A stretch of DNA of 64,000 bases from a methanogenic archaeon ISO4-H5 (GCA_001560915.1 CP014214.1:248001-312000), one strand, 5' to 3'; shown: positions 44,205-53,035, numbered from the stretch's first letter. The notes: generated by a model from the letters alone, not told the origin. Made by a program: numbers and translations.

Positions 44205-45572
44205 ATGACCGATGCTAGCGAGAATCTGAAGACCCTTCTCGGCGAACCCAAGAAGGCAATCAGAAGCATGGTGCTAGCGTTCTTCATCGCCATGGCTGTG
44301 GTGGAGCTCAACCAGTTCGTCGATACGTTCTGGGTCTCCGGCCTGGGTGCGGTATCCAGTTCTGCGGTCGCTACCTCCTCACCCATTTACGGCCTGATGA
44401 TGTGTGCCGGATTGGGAATCGGGGTGGGTGCCACCGCGACCATCGCGTTCCGTCTGGGACGGGGCGACTTCGAGGAGGCTAACAGGCTGGCGGCCAACTC
44501 GCTCTTGCTCGGAATCGTATGTGCGGTCGCATCCTCGGTGCTCGTTCTGGTATTCGCCAGGCCCCTGATTCTGATCATGGGTGCGGAGAGTATCGTCGAC
44601 GAATGCCTCCTCTACATTCTTCCGTTCATTTTCCTTTCGCCCCTTCTCCTGTGCAACTCCATTCTCGGAGGGATCCTCCGCGCCGAGGGTGCGGCCAGGA
44701 AATCCACTATAGTTCAAATGAGCGTAGCCATCCTCAACATGATCATCGACCCCATCCTGATCTACGGTCTGGGTCTTGGGGTTTTCGGGGCGGGGCTGTC
44801 CACCGCCCTGTCGGCAGGTATCGCTCTGGCGATAGGACTCAGCTGGTATGCGAAGAACCGGATGACGGTCAAGCTCACCCGCGGTTCGTTCAGACGTGAC
44901 AAAGAGATGAGCAGGGAGGTCCTCGATGTCGGAGGGCCCAAGACCGTCCAGGCACTGATATCGAACACGACCGATCTCATACAGCGTGTCTTCCTCATCG
45001 TGGCGGGCGGGACCAATGCGGTCATGTTCTACAACTATTCCTGGAGGTACATCGCGCTCATCAACCTCCCCGGGAGGGCGTACGAGAATGCTATGGTGCC
45101 GGTATGTTCGGCGGCTTACGGTCAGAGGGACCTCCTGAAGATGAGGGAGGGGTTCAGGTACACAGCGAAATGGGTGCTGATCTTCAGTGCGGTATTCGCC
45201 GTAGTACTGTTCGTCTTCTCCGAACCCCTGATATCCATCCTGACCTACGAGGACTCCATGAGGGAGCTCCGTCCGCAGTTCGTCTGGACCCTTCAGATAT
45301 CCACTCTGCTTATACCCTTCAGCGCACTGATGGGAATCGGTTCGTCCATGCTGCAGGCCCTGAAGAAATCGAAGGTTTCGATGTACTACTACTTCTTCTG
45401 GGGATTCGTCAAGCTCGGAATGTACGCCGTGGCCGCATATGTCTACCACTCCTTCGAGTACATCATCTACTGCATGGTCATCGTGCACGTGTTCGGAGGG
45501 CTCTGCCTGATGTACCTGGCCCACTTGGAATACAATAAAATCTCCGTGATCGTGAGCAACGAAGGGTCCTGA
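44205..45572 (+). CDS. MATE-family efflux transporter
   Basis: This 455-residue protein has 12 predicted helices in two homologous halves. It has family patterns LNQFVDTFWVSGLGAVSSSAVATSSPIYGL at the N-terminal half, LRAEGAARKSTIVQMSVAILNMIIDPILI, and the C-terminal YGQRDLLKMREGFRYTAKW. It exports drugs or metabolites using a Na+ or H+ gradient. Monocistronic. Confidence 0.92.
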   Translation: MTDASENLKTLLGEPKKAIRSMVLAFFIAMAVVELNQFVDTFWVSGLGAVSSSAVATSSPIYGLMMCAGLGIGVGATATIAFRLGRGDFEEANRLAANSLLLGIVCAVASSVLVLVFARPLILIMGAESIVDECLLYILPFIFLSPLLLCNSILGGILRAEGAARKSTIVQMSVAILNMIIDPILIYGLGLGVFGAGLSTALSAGIALAIGLSWYAKNRMTVKLTRGSFRRDKEMSREVLDVGGPKTVQALISNTTDLIQRVFLIVAGGTNAVMFYNYSWRYIALINLPGRAYENAMVPVCSAAYGQRDLLKMREGFRYTAKWVLIFSAVFAVVLFVFSEPLISILTYEDSMRELRPQFVWTLQISTLLIPFSALMGIGSSMLQALKKSKVSMYYYFFWGFVKLGMYAVAAYVYHSFEYIIYCMVIVHVFGGLCLMYLAHLEYNKISVIVSNEGS

Positions 45573-45618
45573 GGGCCCTTCGGGGAGTCTTACAGCCGTA
45601 TGTTTTAAATTCAAATTC

Positions 45619-45625
45619 GTGTTAC
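45619..45625. promoter_or_regulatory. GTGTTAC operator-like motif upstream of cooT
   Basis: It is part of ATTCGTGTTACTCA, 28 bases before the cooT start. Related heptamers lie upstream of other genes between 47 and 59 kb. Confidence 0.4.
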
Positions 45626-45652
45626 TCAAACCCAACAACCAAGGTGACGAAG

Positions 45653-45850
45653 ATGTGTGAATTCACGGTGTATGTAGACGGGCACGAAGACTCCGATATC
45701 GTGGCGACCTCTGTGATCAAGACCGTTGTCAAGCCCGACTGCATCGTTCTCATGAACACTGCCGGAAAGGTCGTGAAAGTCCCCAACGCCAGGATCACCA
45801 AGGTGGACACCATTATGACGGAACTTATTCTCGAGACCTGCGAGGCATGA
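45653..45850 (+). CDS. cooT: CooT-family nickel-binding protein
   Basis: This 65-residue protein starts with MCEFTVYV; in CooT the Cys at position 2 binds nickel after dimerisation. The rest has the small beta-rich CooT pattern (VLMNTAGKVVKVPNARITKVDTI). I chose the ATG at 45653 over the GTG at 45644 because it makes Cys the second residue and leaves AAGGTGA as ribosome site. The cooC-like gene follows by four bases. Confidence 0.82.
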   Translation: MCEFTVYVDGHEDSDIVATSVIKTVVKPDCIVLMNTAGKVVKVPNARITKVDTIMTELILETCEA

Positions 45851-45854
45851 TCGT

Positions 45855-46616
45855 TTGAAGAAGATCATCGCCACCGGCAAGGGCGGAGTGGGGAAGACCA
45901 CCACCCTCACCACCGTATCCCTCATGATGGCACGCGAGGGGAAACGCGTCATCGTTTTCGACACCGACCCCAGCATGAATCTGGCGCTCAGCTTCGGAGT
46001 GCCGTATCAGAGTGTCTGCACGATCACCGAGGACAAGGCCGACATTTCCCACGAGCTCGAAGAGGGCATCGACGCTTCCGGCGCCAAGATCCTGGAGGAT
46101 CACTCTGTGGTCACCGAGGACGGCATCCGCATCGTCATCATGGGGGCCCTCCAGCATGGAGGCGACGGATGCCTCTGCTCCGCCATCTCGGTCATCAAGA
46201 TACTTCTCGACTACGTGGAGTCCATCGGAGAGTACGATGTGGCGATAGTCGATTCGCAGGCCGGACCCGAGGTGCTTGGAAGAGGATTGGCATCCTCCTT
46301 CGATCTCAACCTCATCCTCTCCGAGCCTACCGCCAAATCCTCCGAGGTCTCGGTGCAGGTCAAGAAACTCGCCGACGACCTGGGCGTGAAGGAGAACCTC
46401 CTGATTGTCAACAAGATCGATTACGATTCCGATGTGAGGTTCGTCGCCAACATCGTCGGTATCGACATCTCGAAGGCCATCGGAATCCCCTATGATCGCG
46501 ACGTCGTGAAGGCGGACAAGGAAGGCGAGCTCCTTTTGGACGCATTCCCCGATTCCGCAGCGCTGGCACAGCTCAGGAATACCAAGGATCTCATCGAGAA
46601 GACCGTCAGCCTCTGA
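45855..46616 (+). CDS. cooC: CooC-type nickel-inserting ATPase (MinD/ParA superfamily)
   Basis: This 253-residue protein has the deviant P-loop GKGGVGKTT at residues 8-16 and FDTDPSMNLALSFG. A CxC motif in GGDGCLCSAI binds Ni/Zn at the dimer interface in CooC. VDSQAGPEVLGRG and the base-contact NKIDYDSD follow. CooC matures Ni-Fe-S CO dehydrogenase; in a methanogen without CODH it could serve another nickel enzyme. It starts with TTG. Coupled to cooT. Confidence 0.87.
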   Translation: MKKIIATGKGGVGKTTTLTTVSLMMAREGKRVIVFDTDPSMNLALSFGVPYQSVCTITEDKADISHELEEGIDASGAKILEDHSVVTEDGIRIVIMGALQHGGDGCLCSAISVIKILLDYVESIGEYDVAIVDSQAGPEVLGRGLASSFDLNLILSEPTAKSSEVSVQVKKLADDLGVKENLLIVNKIDYDSDVRFVANIVGIDISKAIGIPYDRDVVKADKEGELLLDAFPDSAALAQLRNTKDLIEKTVSL

Positions 46617-46617
46617 G

Positions 46618-47343
46618 TCACCAGTCCTCGGGGACCTTGTGCTCTGTGATCTCCAGGAACTCGCGGTATTCCGAAATCGGAGGGGTCAGGACGTACTCCT
46701 TACCTGTGGCATTCAATTCTTCGATAGCATCCCGGTAACTCTTTCCCCCGGGACTCAGGAAGAAGGGCAGAATCAGAAGTCTGGCACATCCGTCGGAAGA
46801 CAGTTTTTCCGCGGCTTCTGCGAGGGTCACGGGGCCCGTTTCGGAGAATGCGCAGGAGACCTTCCAGCCACAGTCCGAAAGGTATGAGGCATATCTCCCG
46901 GCGGTCTTCTCCGAGAGGGAAAGCTTCGAGCCGTGGGCGAAAACTATGACGCCAGTATCGTCGGAAGGCGCCCCCAATCTGTCCGCGATGGCGGACGCGA
47001 GATATCCGGAATAGCCCAGGGCGGTGGCGAAACGTATCGCCACGTCATGCTTCCCAATCATGGTCCATGAACCCGAATTGTCGGGAAGGCCGATCCTCTT
47101 GGGCATGTCCCATATCGTGAGGTTCCCTTCGGCCACGGCCATGGGTAGGACGCAGAACGTATCTATGCCCTCCTCCAGGAACATCCTCTTCAGGACCCGG
47201 TCAGAGCGCGGTTCGCCGAAATGGAAGGCAGGATACACGTTGCGGTATCCGTGCTCGGTGAGGTATCTGCAGCACTCGGCCACGACCTTCTGCTCGCCGG
47301 CGCTGGCGGAATTCTTCCCGAGAACGATGATTCCTGTCTTCAC
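46618..47343 (-). CDS. CbiX-like sirohydrochlorin chelatase, two-domain
   Basis: This 241-residue protein has two CbiX-like halves: residues 3-115 (GIIVLGKNSASAGEQKVV ... FCVLPMAVAEGNLTIWDMP) and 130-241 (VIVFAHGSKLSLSEKTAG ... LLILPFFLSPGGKSYRD). In methanogens homologues insert Ni into sirohydrochlorin for F430 (CfbA) or Co for B12. Only the second half has the catalytic HGS-type His; the first has LGKNS, so it is degenerate. Convergent with cooC. Confidence 0.75.
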   Translation of the reverse strand: MKTGIIVLGKNSASAGEQKVVAECCRYLTEHGYRNVYPAFHFGEPRSDRVLKRMFLEEGIDTFCVLPMAVAEGNLTIWDMPKRIGLPDNSGSWTMIGKHDVAIRFATALGYSGYLASAIADRLGAPSDDTGVIVFAHGSKLSLSEKTAGRYASYLSDCGWKVSCAFSETGPVTLAEAAEKLSSDGCARLLILPFFLSPGGKSYRDAIEELNATGKEYVLTPPISEYREFLEITEHKVPEDW

Positions 47344-47423
47344 GTGTGTACATTTGCTGTCCTCTATATAATATTACTAATTTTCAGATTCATTAGATAT
47401 TCGTATGCTTAAATATTAAAATC

Positions 47424-47430
47424 GTAATAC
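47424..47430. promoter_or_regulatory. GTAATAC operator-like motif upstream of the DUF4198 gene
   Basis: It sits in ATCGTAATACGC, directly before the ATG at 47437. Confidence 0.35.
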
Positions 47431-47436
47431 GCAAGC

Positions 47437-48174
47437 ATGAGTATCAGACAGGCCCAGTTAGACGAGGAGACTGAGAGGAGCTACAGCAGGCAGGCATATG
47501 GCCACGAGATGTGGCTGGACTCCGTCGGCAAGGAGGACGGCATGTTCTACGTGTACGGACTCTACGGACACAAGATGCTGCCCGACAAGCCGATGCCCAC
47601 CGACTATGCCAATCCCCTGGTCTATGATGACAACGGCCGCGCCCCCAACCCCGAGAGGGAGATTGTCAGAAAGCCCTCCGGATGGAAGTTCACCTTCGAG
47701 GACAAGGGTGCTGACGTATACACGTTCTACATCGATTCCAATTCCGTATGGGTCACCAACGACGAGGGGTGGCACAGAGGAGGCAAGCGCGACTATTCCA
47801 AGGTAAACTTCTCCTCCGCCTACAACATGGTGGCCAAGAGGATCATCTCCCGCGACGGGAAGAACCCCGGCAGCGTCATGCACGCGGCCCTGGAGGTTAT
47901 GCCTGAGGCAGCCACCCTCAAGGTGGGCTCCGATGCGACCATGGGCATCTTCTACGAGGGAAAGCCCCTGGCGAACGCCAAATGCATCATCTTCAACAGG
48001 GGATGGCAGGACCTGCTCATGACCAAGAGTGGTGCCGATGGCAAAGTGACTTTCAAGGTGGACCAGCCCGGGGACTACATCGTCATCGCCAAATACACGG
48101 ATACCACCAAATCCGTATCCGATGAGTTCGACGAGACCTCGTTCACGACCGCCCTGACCATCGGTGCGGAGTGA
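47437..48174 (+). CDS. DUF4198-domain protein, probably metal-related
   Basis: This 245-residue protein resembles DUF4198: the AYGHEMWLDSV start, HKMLPDKPM, GWKFTFEDKGADVYTFYIDSNSVWV, and a C-terminal carboxypeptidase-regulatory-like beta sandwich (ATMGIFYEGKPLANAK ... GADGKVTFKVDQPGDYIV). DUF4198 proteins (NikK-like) accompany Ni/Co importers. Unlike those, no signal peptide is seen, so it appears cytoplasmic. It is coupled to the next gene by a four-base gap. A partial copy of its 3' half is at 52733. Confidence 0.78.
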   Translation: MSIRQAQLDEETERSYSRQAYGHEMWLDSVGKEDGMFYVYGLYGHKMLPDKPMPTDYANPLVYDDNGRAPNPEREIVRKPSGWKFTFEDKGADVYTFYIDSNSVWVTNDEGWHRGGKRDYSKVNFSSAYNMVAKRIISRDGKNPGSVMHAALEVMPEAATLKVGSDATMGIFYEGKPLANAKCIIFNRGWQDLLMTKSGADGKVTFKVDQPGDYIVIAKYTDTTKSVSDEFDETSFTTALTIGAE

Positions 48175-48178
48175 TACC

Positions 48179-48697
48179 ATGGCGGCACTCGAGGAGGCCA
48201 TAAAGGCCGTGAAGAACTGCTGCGGCGTGACCAGCATCGACATCGCCCCCATACTCGCCGATCCCGGGCTCTTCGCCCAGGCCCTCGATGATATCTACCA
48301 GATGTACGAGCGCGAGGTCTTCGACATCATCATCACCACCAAGCTCTCCGGTACCGTGTTCGCCGCCGCACTGGCAGCGAGGATGGGGAAGGGACTCATC
48401 ATAACCACCTGCGTGAAACCCACCGACGGTTACCTGACCGAGGACATCGAGGGGAACAGCGGTTCCTTCTCCGTCGGCATGCCCGAGGGATTCATCAGGA
48501 AAGGTACCAAAGCCGTCGTGGTCGTCGACCAGATCTCCCACGGGAGGGACATCAAGGCAGCCATCAACATGGTGGAGAAGCAGGGCGGAACCGTCATCAA
48601 GGTCAGCGGTTTCGTCGAGGTATCCGAGATTAACGCCAGGAAAAAGGCGATCAAGGGATACCCGGTCGAGAGCAGGCTGTTCACCGAAGACTTCTGA
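48179..48697 (+). CDS. Phosphoribosyltransferase-fold protein with degenerate PRPP loop
   Basis: This 172-residue protein has the type I PRTase layout (IDIAPILADPGLFAQALDD, IITTKLSGTVFAAALAARMGKG). The PRPP motif reads VVVVDQISHGRD instead of VVVDDxxxTGxT, so catalysis is doubtful and a regulatory or binding role is more likely. It is related to apt/pyrE-like proteins. The gene is coupled to the DUF4198 gene, and the pair was duplicated and collapsed at 52733-53029. Confidence 0.75.
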   Translation: MAALEEAIKAVKNCCGVTSIDIAPILADPGLFAQALDDIYQMYEREVFDIIITTKLSGTVFAAALAARMGKGLIITTCVKPTDGYLTEDIEGNSGSFSVGMPEGFIRKGTKAVVVVDQISHGRDIKAAINMVEKQGGTVIKVSGFVEVSEINARKKAIKGYPVESRLFTEDF

Positions 48698-48708
48698 AAT
48701 AATCCTTT

Positions 48709-48725
48709 CCCTGCCCTGGGCAGGG
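48709..48725. terminator. Shared terminator between convergent genes
   Basis: The palindrome CCCTGCCC / GGGCAGGG has T-rich flanks on both sides (CACTTTTCTTTTC on plus). It serves 48179 and 48742. Confidence 0.55.
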
Positions 48726-48741
48726 CACTTTTCTTTTCAAC

Positions 48742-49224
48742 TCAGCTGAGCACGGCGGTCAGGCTGAGCGTATCCTTGACCAGGGTGTATTCGCGGATGC
48801 AGAGTCTGTCATCGATGGTGAACGTGACTGTCAGCGACCCTTCCGTGTATCTCCAGACATCGCATTGTACTCCACCCGACATGGCCGTTCCCAGGTTGGT
48901 GTACAACGACTCGGTCACCTTCTTGTCGCTTCCGCAGATGACTGCGAACGCAGGTGCCTCAGCGGTCACCGGATCGCCCCCGTCGGTGTAGGTATAGGTC
49001 GTGGTGACACGGTACACGAAAGAGGAGTTTTCGTTCGTATAATGTGAGTGACCCGTGCCTGTGGCAGGCATGGAATCGTAAGTGCCAGATACCGTATAGT
49101 CATGGTCGATGCGGTACTGGTCGTCAGGATCCTTGAACAGCTGCATCATACCGAACATAACGAGAACGCTGGTCATCAGCACGATGACCATCACAAAGGC
49201 GAGAATCGTGCGGGAGCTGTCCAT
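48742..49224 (-). CDS. Membrane-anchored extracellular protein of unknown function
   Basis: This 160-residue protein has an N-terminal signal anchor (ILAFVMVIVLMTSVLVMFGMM) and a Thr/Tyr/Ser-rich beta-type extracellular domain with two Cys (VICGSDKK, VQCDVW). I do not recognise it. It is the last gene after the dockerin-fused binding protein and separated from it by a strong hairpin. Confidence 0.65.
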   Translation of the reverse strand: MDSSRTILAFVMVIVLMTSVLVMFGMMQLFKDPDDQYRIDHDYTVSGTYDSMPATGTGHSHYTNENSSFVYRVTTTYTYTDGGDPVTAEAPAFAVICGSDKKVTESLYTNLGTAMSGGVQCDVWRYTEGSLTVTFTIDDRLCIREYTLVKDTLSLTAVLS

Positions 49225-49238
49225 TTTATTACCTTTGG

Positions 49239-49259
49239 GGCAGGGGCGATGCCCCTGCC
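49239..49259 (-). terminator. Terminator after the first dockerin-binding-protein gene
   Basis: The nine-pair stem GGCAGGGGC / GCCCCTGCC with loop GAT lies seven bases past the stop; on the minus strand a weak T tract follows (AAAGGTAATAAAA). Confidence 0.5.
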
Positions 49260-49265
49260 TTGGTA

Positions 49266-50675
49266 TCAGAGCGTGTAGCTCTTAAAGAAACTGTCGATGT
49301 CGACACCGGCAGCATCGTACTTCGTTTTCTCGGTAGCGAAGTTGTTGATGAACTGGTTGAAGAGGGTGTCGTACTCGTATCCCGTGTCGAGGAGTCCGGG
49401 GTGCATGACGTTCATGTAAAACACCATCTCGAGGACGTACATGGGGCTGTTTCCGGCCTCACGTGCCATACCGAGGTAGTGCATGGTGGGGAGTTTGCTT
49501 CCGTCTCCATCTTTAATGAGGTCCTTCCAAGAGGCCACGGTGGTATCCAGGTCCCTCTGTCCGCGAAGTCCGTCGTGCTCGTTGTCGATCCAGTAGAGAT
49601 CACTGTATCCTGCGGTCTTGGTGTCGTAGAGCACGGTGTAGATCTGTTCTGCGGTGAGGGTGTTGTAGTTCTTGGACAGGATGCTGTGGTGCTGTCCTAC
49701 TGAGTATACTCCCGCCCAGTCTGCGTGGATGAGGTTGGTGTTGTCCTTTCCGGTGATGCTGTACTGTCCAGTGGCGATGTAGCTGGGGGCATTCCTCGAC
49801 ATGATGAGTGCGCTCTTCTCGTTTTCCGCGAGGGTAGCTGCCTTGGTCTTGACCTCGTTGAGGATGTCGTCGTGCCATGACAGATACTGGTAGGTCTTGG
49901 TCATGTCCCCCTGGAGGAGGTATCCGAACATCACGATGGAACGGTCGATGTACTCGTTGGGGTAACTCACACCGCTGTTGTCGCAGGTGTTCATGAACAT
50001 GACATCGATTCCAGCGGGATTGAGCTTCTTGGGAGACTCGACATCGGCGTTGGAGTCGCAGTAACCGGGGATGTACACATCGATTTTGCCCTCTATGATC
50101 TTCTCGTAGTTGGGGGTCTCTGTGGATCCGAGTGAGGTCGCACTCTGAAGGGTGCTGTTGAGTTTGGCCCAGTAGGTGGCAATGGTGTCATCCACCATCT
50201 TGACCTTGCCGGTGAGCCCGGTGACCTCGCAGGTGTAGACTCCGCTGCAGTAGGTTGTGGCGATGTTCTTGACAGGCCAGGAGACCTTGGCGACCTTGAA
50301 GTAATTGTCGATGTAGTAAACGTCGAGTTTGGTATCCGCGGTCGCGCCGATAATCTGTTTCAGGTAGTCGACATCGGCGGAGTTGACCTTTCCGTCGGCA
50401 TTGGCATCGGCGAGGCGGGTCGCGGTCTTGGTCCCTGCGACGATATCCTCGAGGTAGGTCACATCGGCATTGTCTATCTTGTCATCTTCGTTGGCATTTC
50501 CATAGACCCAGAGCCTGGAATCTTTGTTGGGGAAATCGGCTTCTGCGATGGTATTGCCGACGATCTTTCCGTTGCCGTCGTTAGAGCCGTGGGAGCCCAT
50601 CATCACGACGGCCACTCCCGCAGCCGCGACAGCGACAACGGCAATAATCGCTATTATCATTACTTTTTTGTCCAT
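49266..50675 (-). CDS. ABC substrate-binding protein with N-terminal dockerin-like repeats (system 1)
   Basis: This 469-residue protein has a signal anchor (MIIAIIAVVAVAAAGVAVVMMG). Two dockerin type I Ca2+-binding loops follow: GNANEDDKIDNADVTYLEDI near residue 60 and DANADGKVNSADVDYLKQI near residue 91. A periplasmic-binding-protein fold of the BtuF/FecB type continues to the end (KVSWPVKNIATTY, KIDVYIPGYC). It feeds the downstream-oriented ATPase and permease (50685-52573). The cargo is probably a metal chelate or corrinoid. Confidence 0.8.
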   Translation of the reverse strand: MDKKVMIIAIIAVVAVAAAGVAVVMMGSHGSNDGNGKIVGNTIAEADFPNKDSRLWVYGNANEDDKIDNADVTYLEDIVAGTKTATRLADANADGKVNSADVDYLKQIIGATADTKLDVYYIDNYFKVAKVSWPVKNIATTYCSGVYTCEVTGLTGKVKMVDDTIATYWAKLNSTLQSATSLGSTETPNYEKIIEGKIDVYIPGYCDSNADVESPKKLNPAGIDVMFMNTCDNSGVSYPNEYIDRSIVMFGYLLQGDMTKTYQYLSWHDDILNEVKTKAATLAENEKSALIMSRNAPSYIATGQYSITGKDNTNLIHADWAGVYSVGQHHSILSKNYNTLTAEQIYTVLYDTKTAGYSDLYWIDNEHDGLRGQRDLDTTVASWKDLIKDGDGSKLPTMHYLGMAREAGNSPMYVLEMVFYMNVMHPGLLDTGYEYDTLFNQFINNFATEKTKYDAAGVDIDSFFKSYTL

Positions 50676-50684
50676 AAAATCGCC

Positions 50685-51506
50685 TCAATCGAATTTCGGT
50701 ATCAGCCTTATGTGGGGTATGCCGTCATGCAGCTGCACTTCGGAATCCACCTGGTAAACGGTTTTGATATTCTCGCGAGTAAGTACGTCGGCGGACCTGC
50801 CATCGGCATAGACCCCTCCGTTACTCATCAAAATCACACGGTCCGCGTAAGCGGCAGTAATGTTAAGGTCGTGACAGACCATGATGACCAGGATCTTCCT
50901 GTCCCTGGCATAGGCTTTGAGGAAGCGCATCACGTCCATCTGGTATTTCACGTCGAGGTTCGACGTGGGCTCGTCCAATATCAGGATATCAGGTTCCTGG
51001 ACCAATCCGCGGGCGATGAGCACTCTCTGCATCTGTCCCGCGCTGAGCTGGCGGATGTCGCGGTCGCTGAACTCCTGAAGTTCCATCAGTTCTATCGCCG
51101 CATCAACCATGTCGATGTCCCTTTCGGAGGTAGTCCACCCTGCCCGAGGATGCCTTCCCAGAAGGATGGCCTCGGAGACGGACATGCTGAACACGCTGCT
51201 GGAACTGTTGGGGACGAATGCGAGTATACGGGCGATGTCCAGGAGAGACATGGTGTGGACATCCACCCCGTTGATCTCCACACATCCCGAGTTGGGTTTG
51301 AGCAGTTTGTTTATGCACTTTACGAGGGTGGTCTTTCCGACACCGTTGGGGCCGAGAACACACACGAGTCCCGGTTCGTCGAATGTGAGGTTGATGTTGT
51401 TCAGGATCTGCTTCGAATCGTATCCGAAGCACATGTCCTTGAACTCGACGCTGATTCTTTCCGATCCTTCCCGGGGAGTAAGGAGGACGGAGGTATCGCC
51501 GTTCAT
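50685..51506 (-). CDS. ABC transporter ATPase, FecE/BtuD type (system 1)
   Basis: This 273-residue protein has Walker A GPNGVGKTT near residue 54, signature LSAGQMQR, Walker B ILILDEPTSNLD and the H-loop CHD. Its start overlaps the permease stop by four bases. It powers uptake with the 51503 permease and the 49266 binding protein. Confidence 0.93.
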   Translation of the reverse strand: MNGDTSVLLTPREGSERISVEFKDMCFGYDSKQILNNINLTFDEPGLVCVLGPNGVGKTTLVKCINKLLKPNSGCVEINGVDVHTMSLLDIARILAFVPNSSSSVFSMSVSEAILLGRHPRAGWTTSERDIDMVDAAIELMELQEFSDRDIRQLSAGQMQRVLIARGLVQEPDILILDEPTSNLDVKYQMDVMRFLKAYARDRKILVIMVCHDLNITAAYADRVILMSNGGVYADGRSADVLTRENIKTVYQVDSEVQLHDGIPHIRLIPKFD

Positions 51507-52573
51507 GCCCAGACCTCCTTGTTGTTGCGGAGGATGAGGTACAGGAACAGCGGACCGCCGATGCAGGAGGTAATGACTCCCACAGGAAGGATGGTAGGAG
51601 AGGCAATGGTCATGGCGACCAGATGGGACACGAGGAGCAGCAGTGCGCCGAAGAATCCGGAGGCGGGTACAAGGAACCTGTTGTCGGACCCGATGATCGA
51701 TCTCACCATGTGGGGTGCGACCAATCCGATGAAACCGATGATTCCTGTGAAACTCACCACGGTTGCCGCCATGAGGGTGACGACCAAAAGGAGGATGAGG
51801 CGCTGGCGTTCGACATTGACCCCGAGGCTCTTCGCACCCTCGTCGCCGAGGCCCAGAATGTTCAGCTGGTTGGCCATGTACTGGAGGTATATGGTTCCCA
51901 GGATTGCGATGATGAGGACGATGGTAACCTCTCCGTAATCGGTTCCGTCAACCGAGCCGATCATCCACTTGTATACGGCGGACAGGTCCTCCGGGTCCGC
52001 TATGAGCATGAACAGCTGGGTCATGGCGTTGAACAGGTACATCAGGGCGATACCACAGAGAATCATCATGGTGGGGGTGGCATTGCGGAACTTGCTGAGC
52101 ATCAGGATTACGAGGGCGGGGACCACAGAGAAGACGAATGCATTCATGACGATGCCTCCGCCGTTGATGAGTTCCAGTCCTAGGATGATCGCCACTGCGG
52201 CACCGAAGCCCGCTCCGGAGGAGATACCCATGGTATACGGGTCAGCAAGGGGGTTCTTCAGCATGCTCTGCATGCAAACACCGCATACTGCAAGCGAGAA
52301 ACCGCAGACCAGGGCGGTGATGATGGCAGGCATGCGGAGGTGCACGACGATATGATAGATCGTCAGGTCCTCCGGGGTGCGCCTGAGGATGGCATCCACA
52401 AGCGCATTGAATACCTCGCCGTTGGTAATAGGGAAAGAACCGACGGTGGCGGCATAGATGGTTACCAGAAAGCAGCCTATTATGCAGGCTGCGATGAAGA
52501 GGAGCCTCTTCTTAGTGTTGGATTTGTGCGTTGCCCGGAAATTGGACTTCTCTGAACCGTCGGTGCTTTCCAT
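51503..52573 (-). CDS. ABC transporter permease, FecCD/BtuC type (system 1)
   Basis: This 356-residue protein has about ten membrane helices. It has FecCD signatures LRMPAIITALVCGFSLAVCGVCMQSMLKNPLADPYTMGISSGAGFG and GLGDEGAKSLGVNVE, followed by GIIGFIGLVAPHMVR. The N-terminal tail of about 25 residues is hydrophilic. It is the first gene of the system-1 operon, and a GTAACAC motif lies 43 bases upstream. Confidence 0.93.
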   Translation of the reverse strand: MESTDGSEKSNFRATHKSNTKKRLLFIAACIIGCFLVTIYAATVGSFPITNGEVFNALVDAILRRTPEDLTIYHIVVHLRMPAIITALVCGFSLAVCGVCMQSMLKNPLADPYTMGISSGAGFGAAVAIILGLELINGGGIVMNAFVFSVVPALVILMLSKFRNATPTMMILCGIALMYLFNAMTQLFMLIADPEDLSAVYKWMIGSVDGTDYGEVTIVLIIAILGTIYLQYMANQLNILGLGDEGAKSLGVNVERQRLILLLVVTLMAATVVSFTGIIGFIGLVAPHMVRSIIGSDNRFLVPASGFFGALLLLVSHLVAMTIASPTILPVGVITSCIGGPLFLYLILRNNKEVWA

Positions 52574-52615
52574 TGCGACACGATACTCAAAGTAGTATTA
52601 AAACATTCCATATTC

Positions 52616-52622
52616 GTAACAC
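52616..52622. promoter_or_regulatory. GTAACAC operator-like motif upstream of transporter system 1
   Basis: It sits in ATTCGTAACACTCA, the reverse-core form of the cooT motif ATTCGTGTTACTCA. A near palindrome ATACT-N6-AGTAT lies close by (about 52583-52598). Confidence 0.4.
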
Positions 52623-52732
52623 TCAAAACATAAAATCCTCAAATTAGTATGTCATGATAAGAACGGAGCCCAATCCTGGCAACTTCCACTCTTCCTGATG
52701 CATTATCTGAAGAATGAAAGTGCATCTGCATC

Positions 52733-53029
52733 CTGGAGGTCATGCCTGAGACCGCCACCCTCAAGGTGGGTTCCGATGCGACCATGGGCATCTTCTACGA
52801 GGGAAAGCCCCTGGCGAATGCCAAATGCTGCATTTTCAACAGGGGATGGCAGGACCTGCTCATGACCAAGAGCGGTGCCGATGGCAAGGTGACCTTCAAG
52901 GTGGACCAGCCCGGGGACTACATCGTCATCAAGGTCAGCGGTTTCGTCGAGGTGTCCGAGATCAACACCAGGAAGAAGGCGATAAAAGGATATCCTGTCG
53001 AGAGCAGGCTGTTCACCGAAGACTTCTGA
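52733..53029 (+). pseudogene. Chimeric remnant: 3' half of DUF4198 gene fused to 3' end of PRTase-like gene
   Basis: From about 52733 the sequence closely follows the DUF4198 gene (TLKVGSDATMGIFYEGKPLANAK ... QPGDYIVI in separate blocks). It then switches in frame to the C-terminus of the PRTase-like gene (KVSGFVEVSEIN ... ESRLFTEDF), keeping the same stop. The junction falls at CGTCATC, which occurs in both parents, so a deletion through short homology in a duplicated pair is likely. The 95-residue product lacks the start of either parent. Expression is unknown. Confidence 0.8.
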
Positions 53030-53035
53030 AACAGG

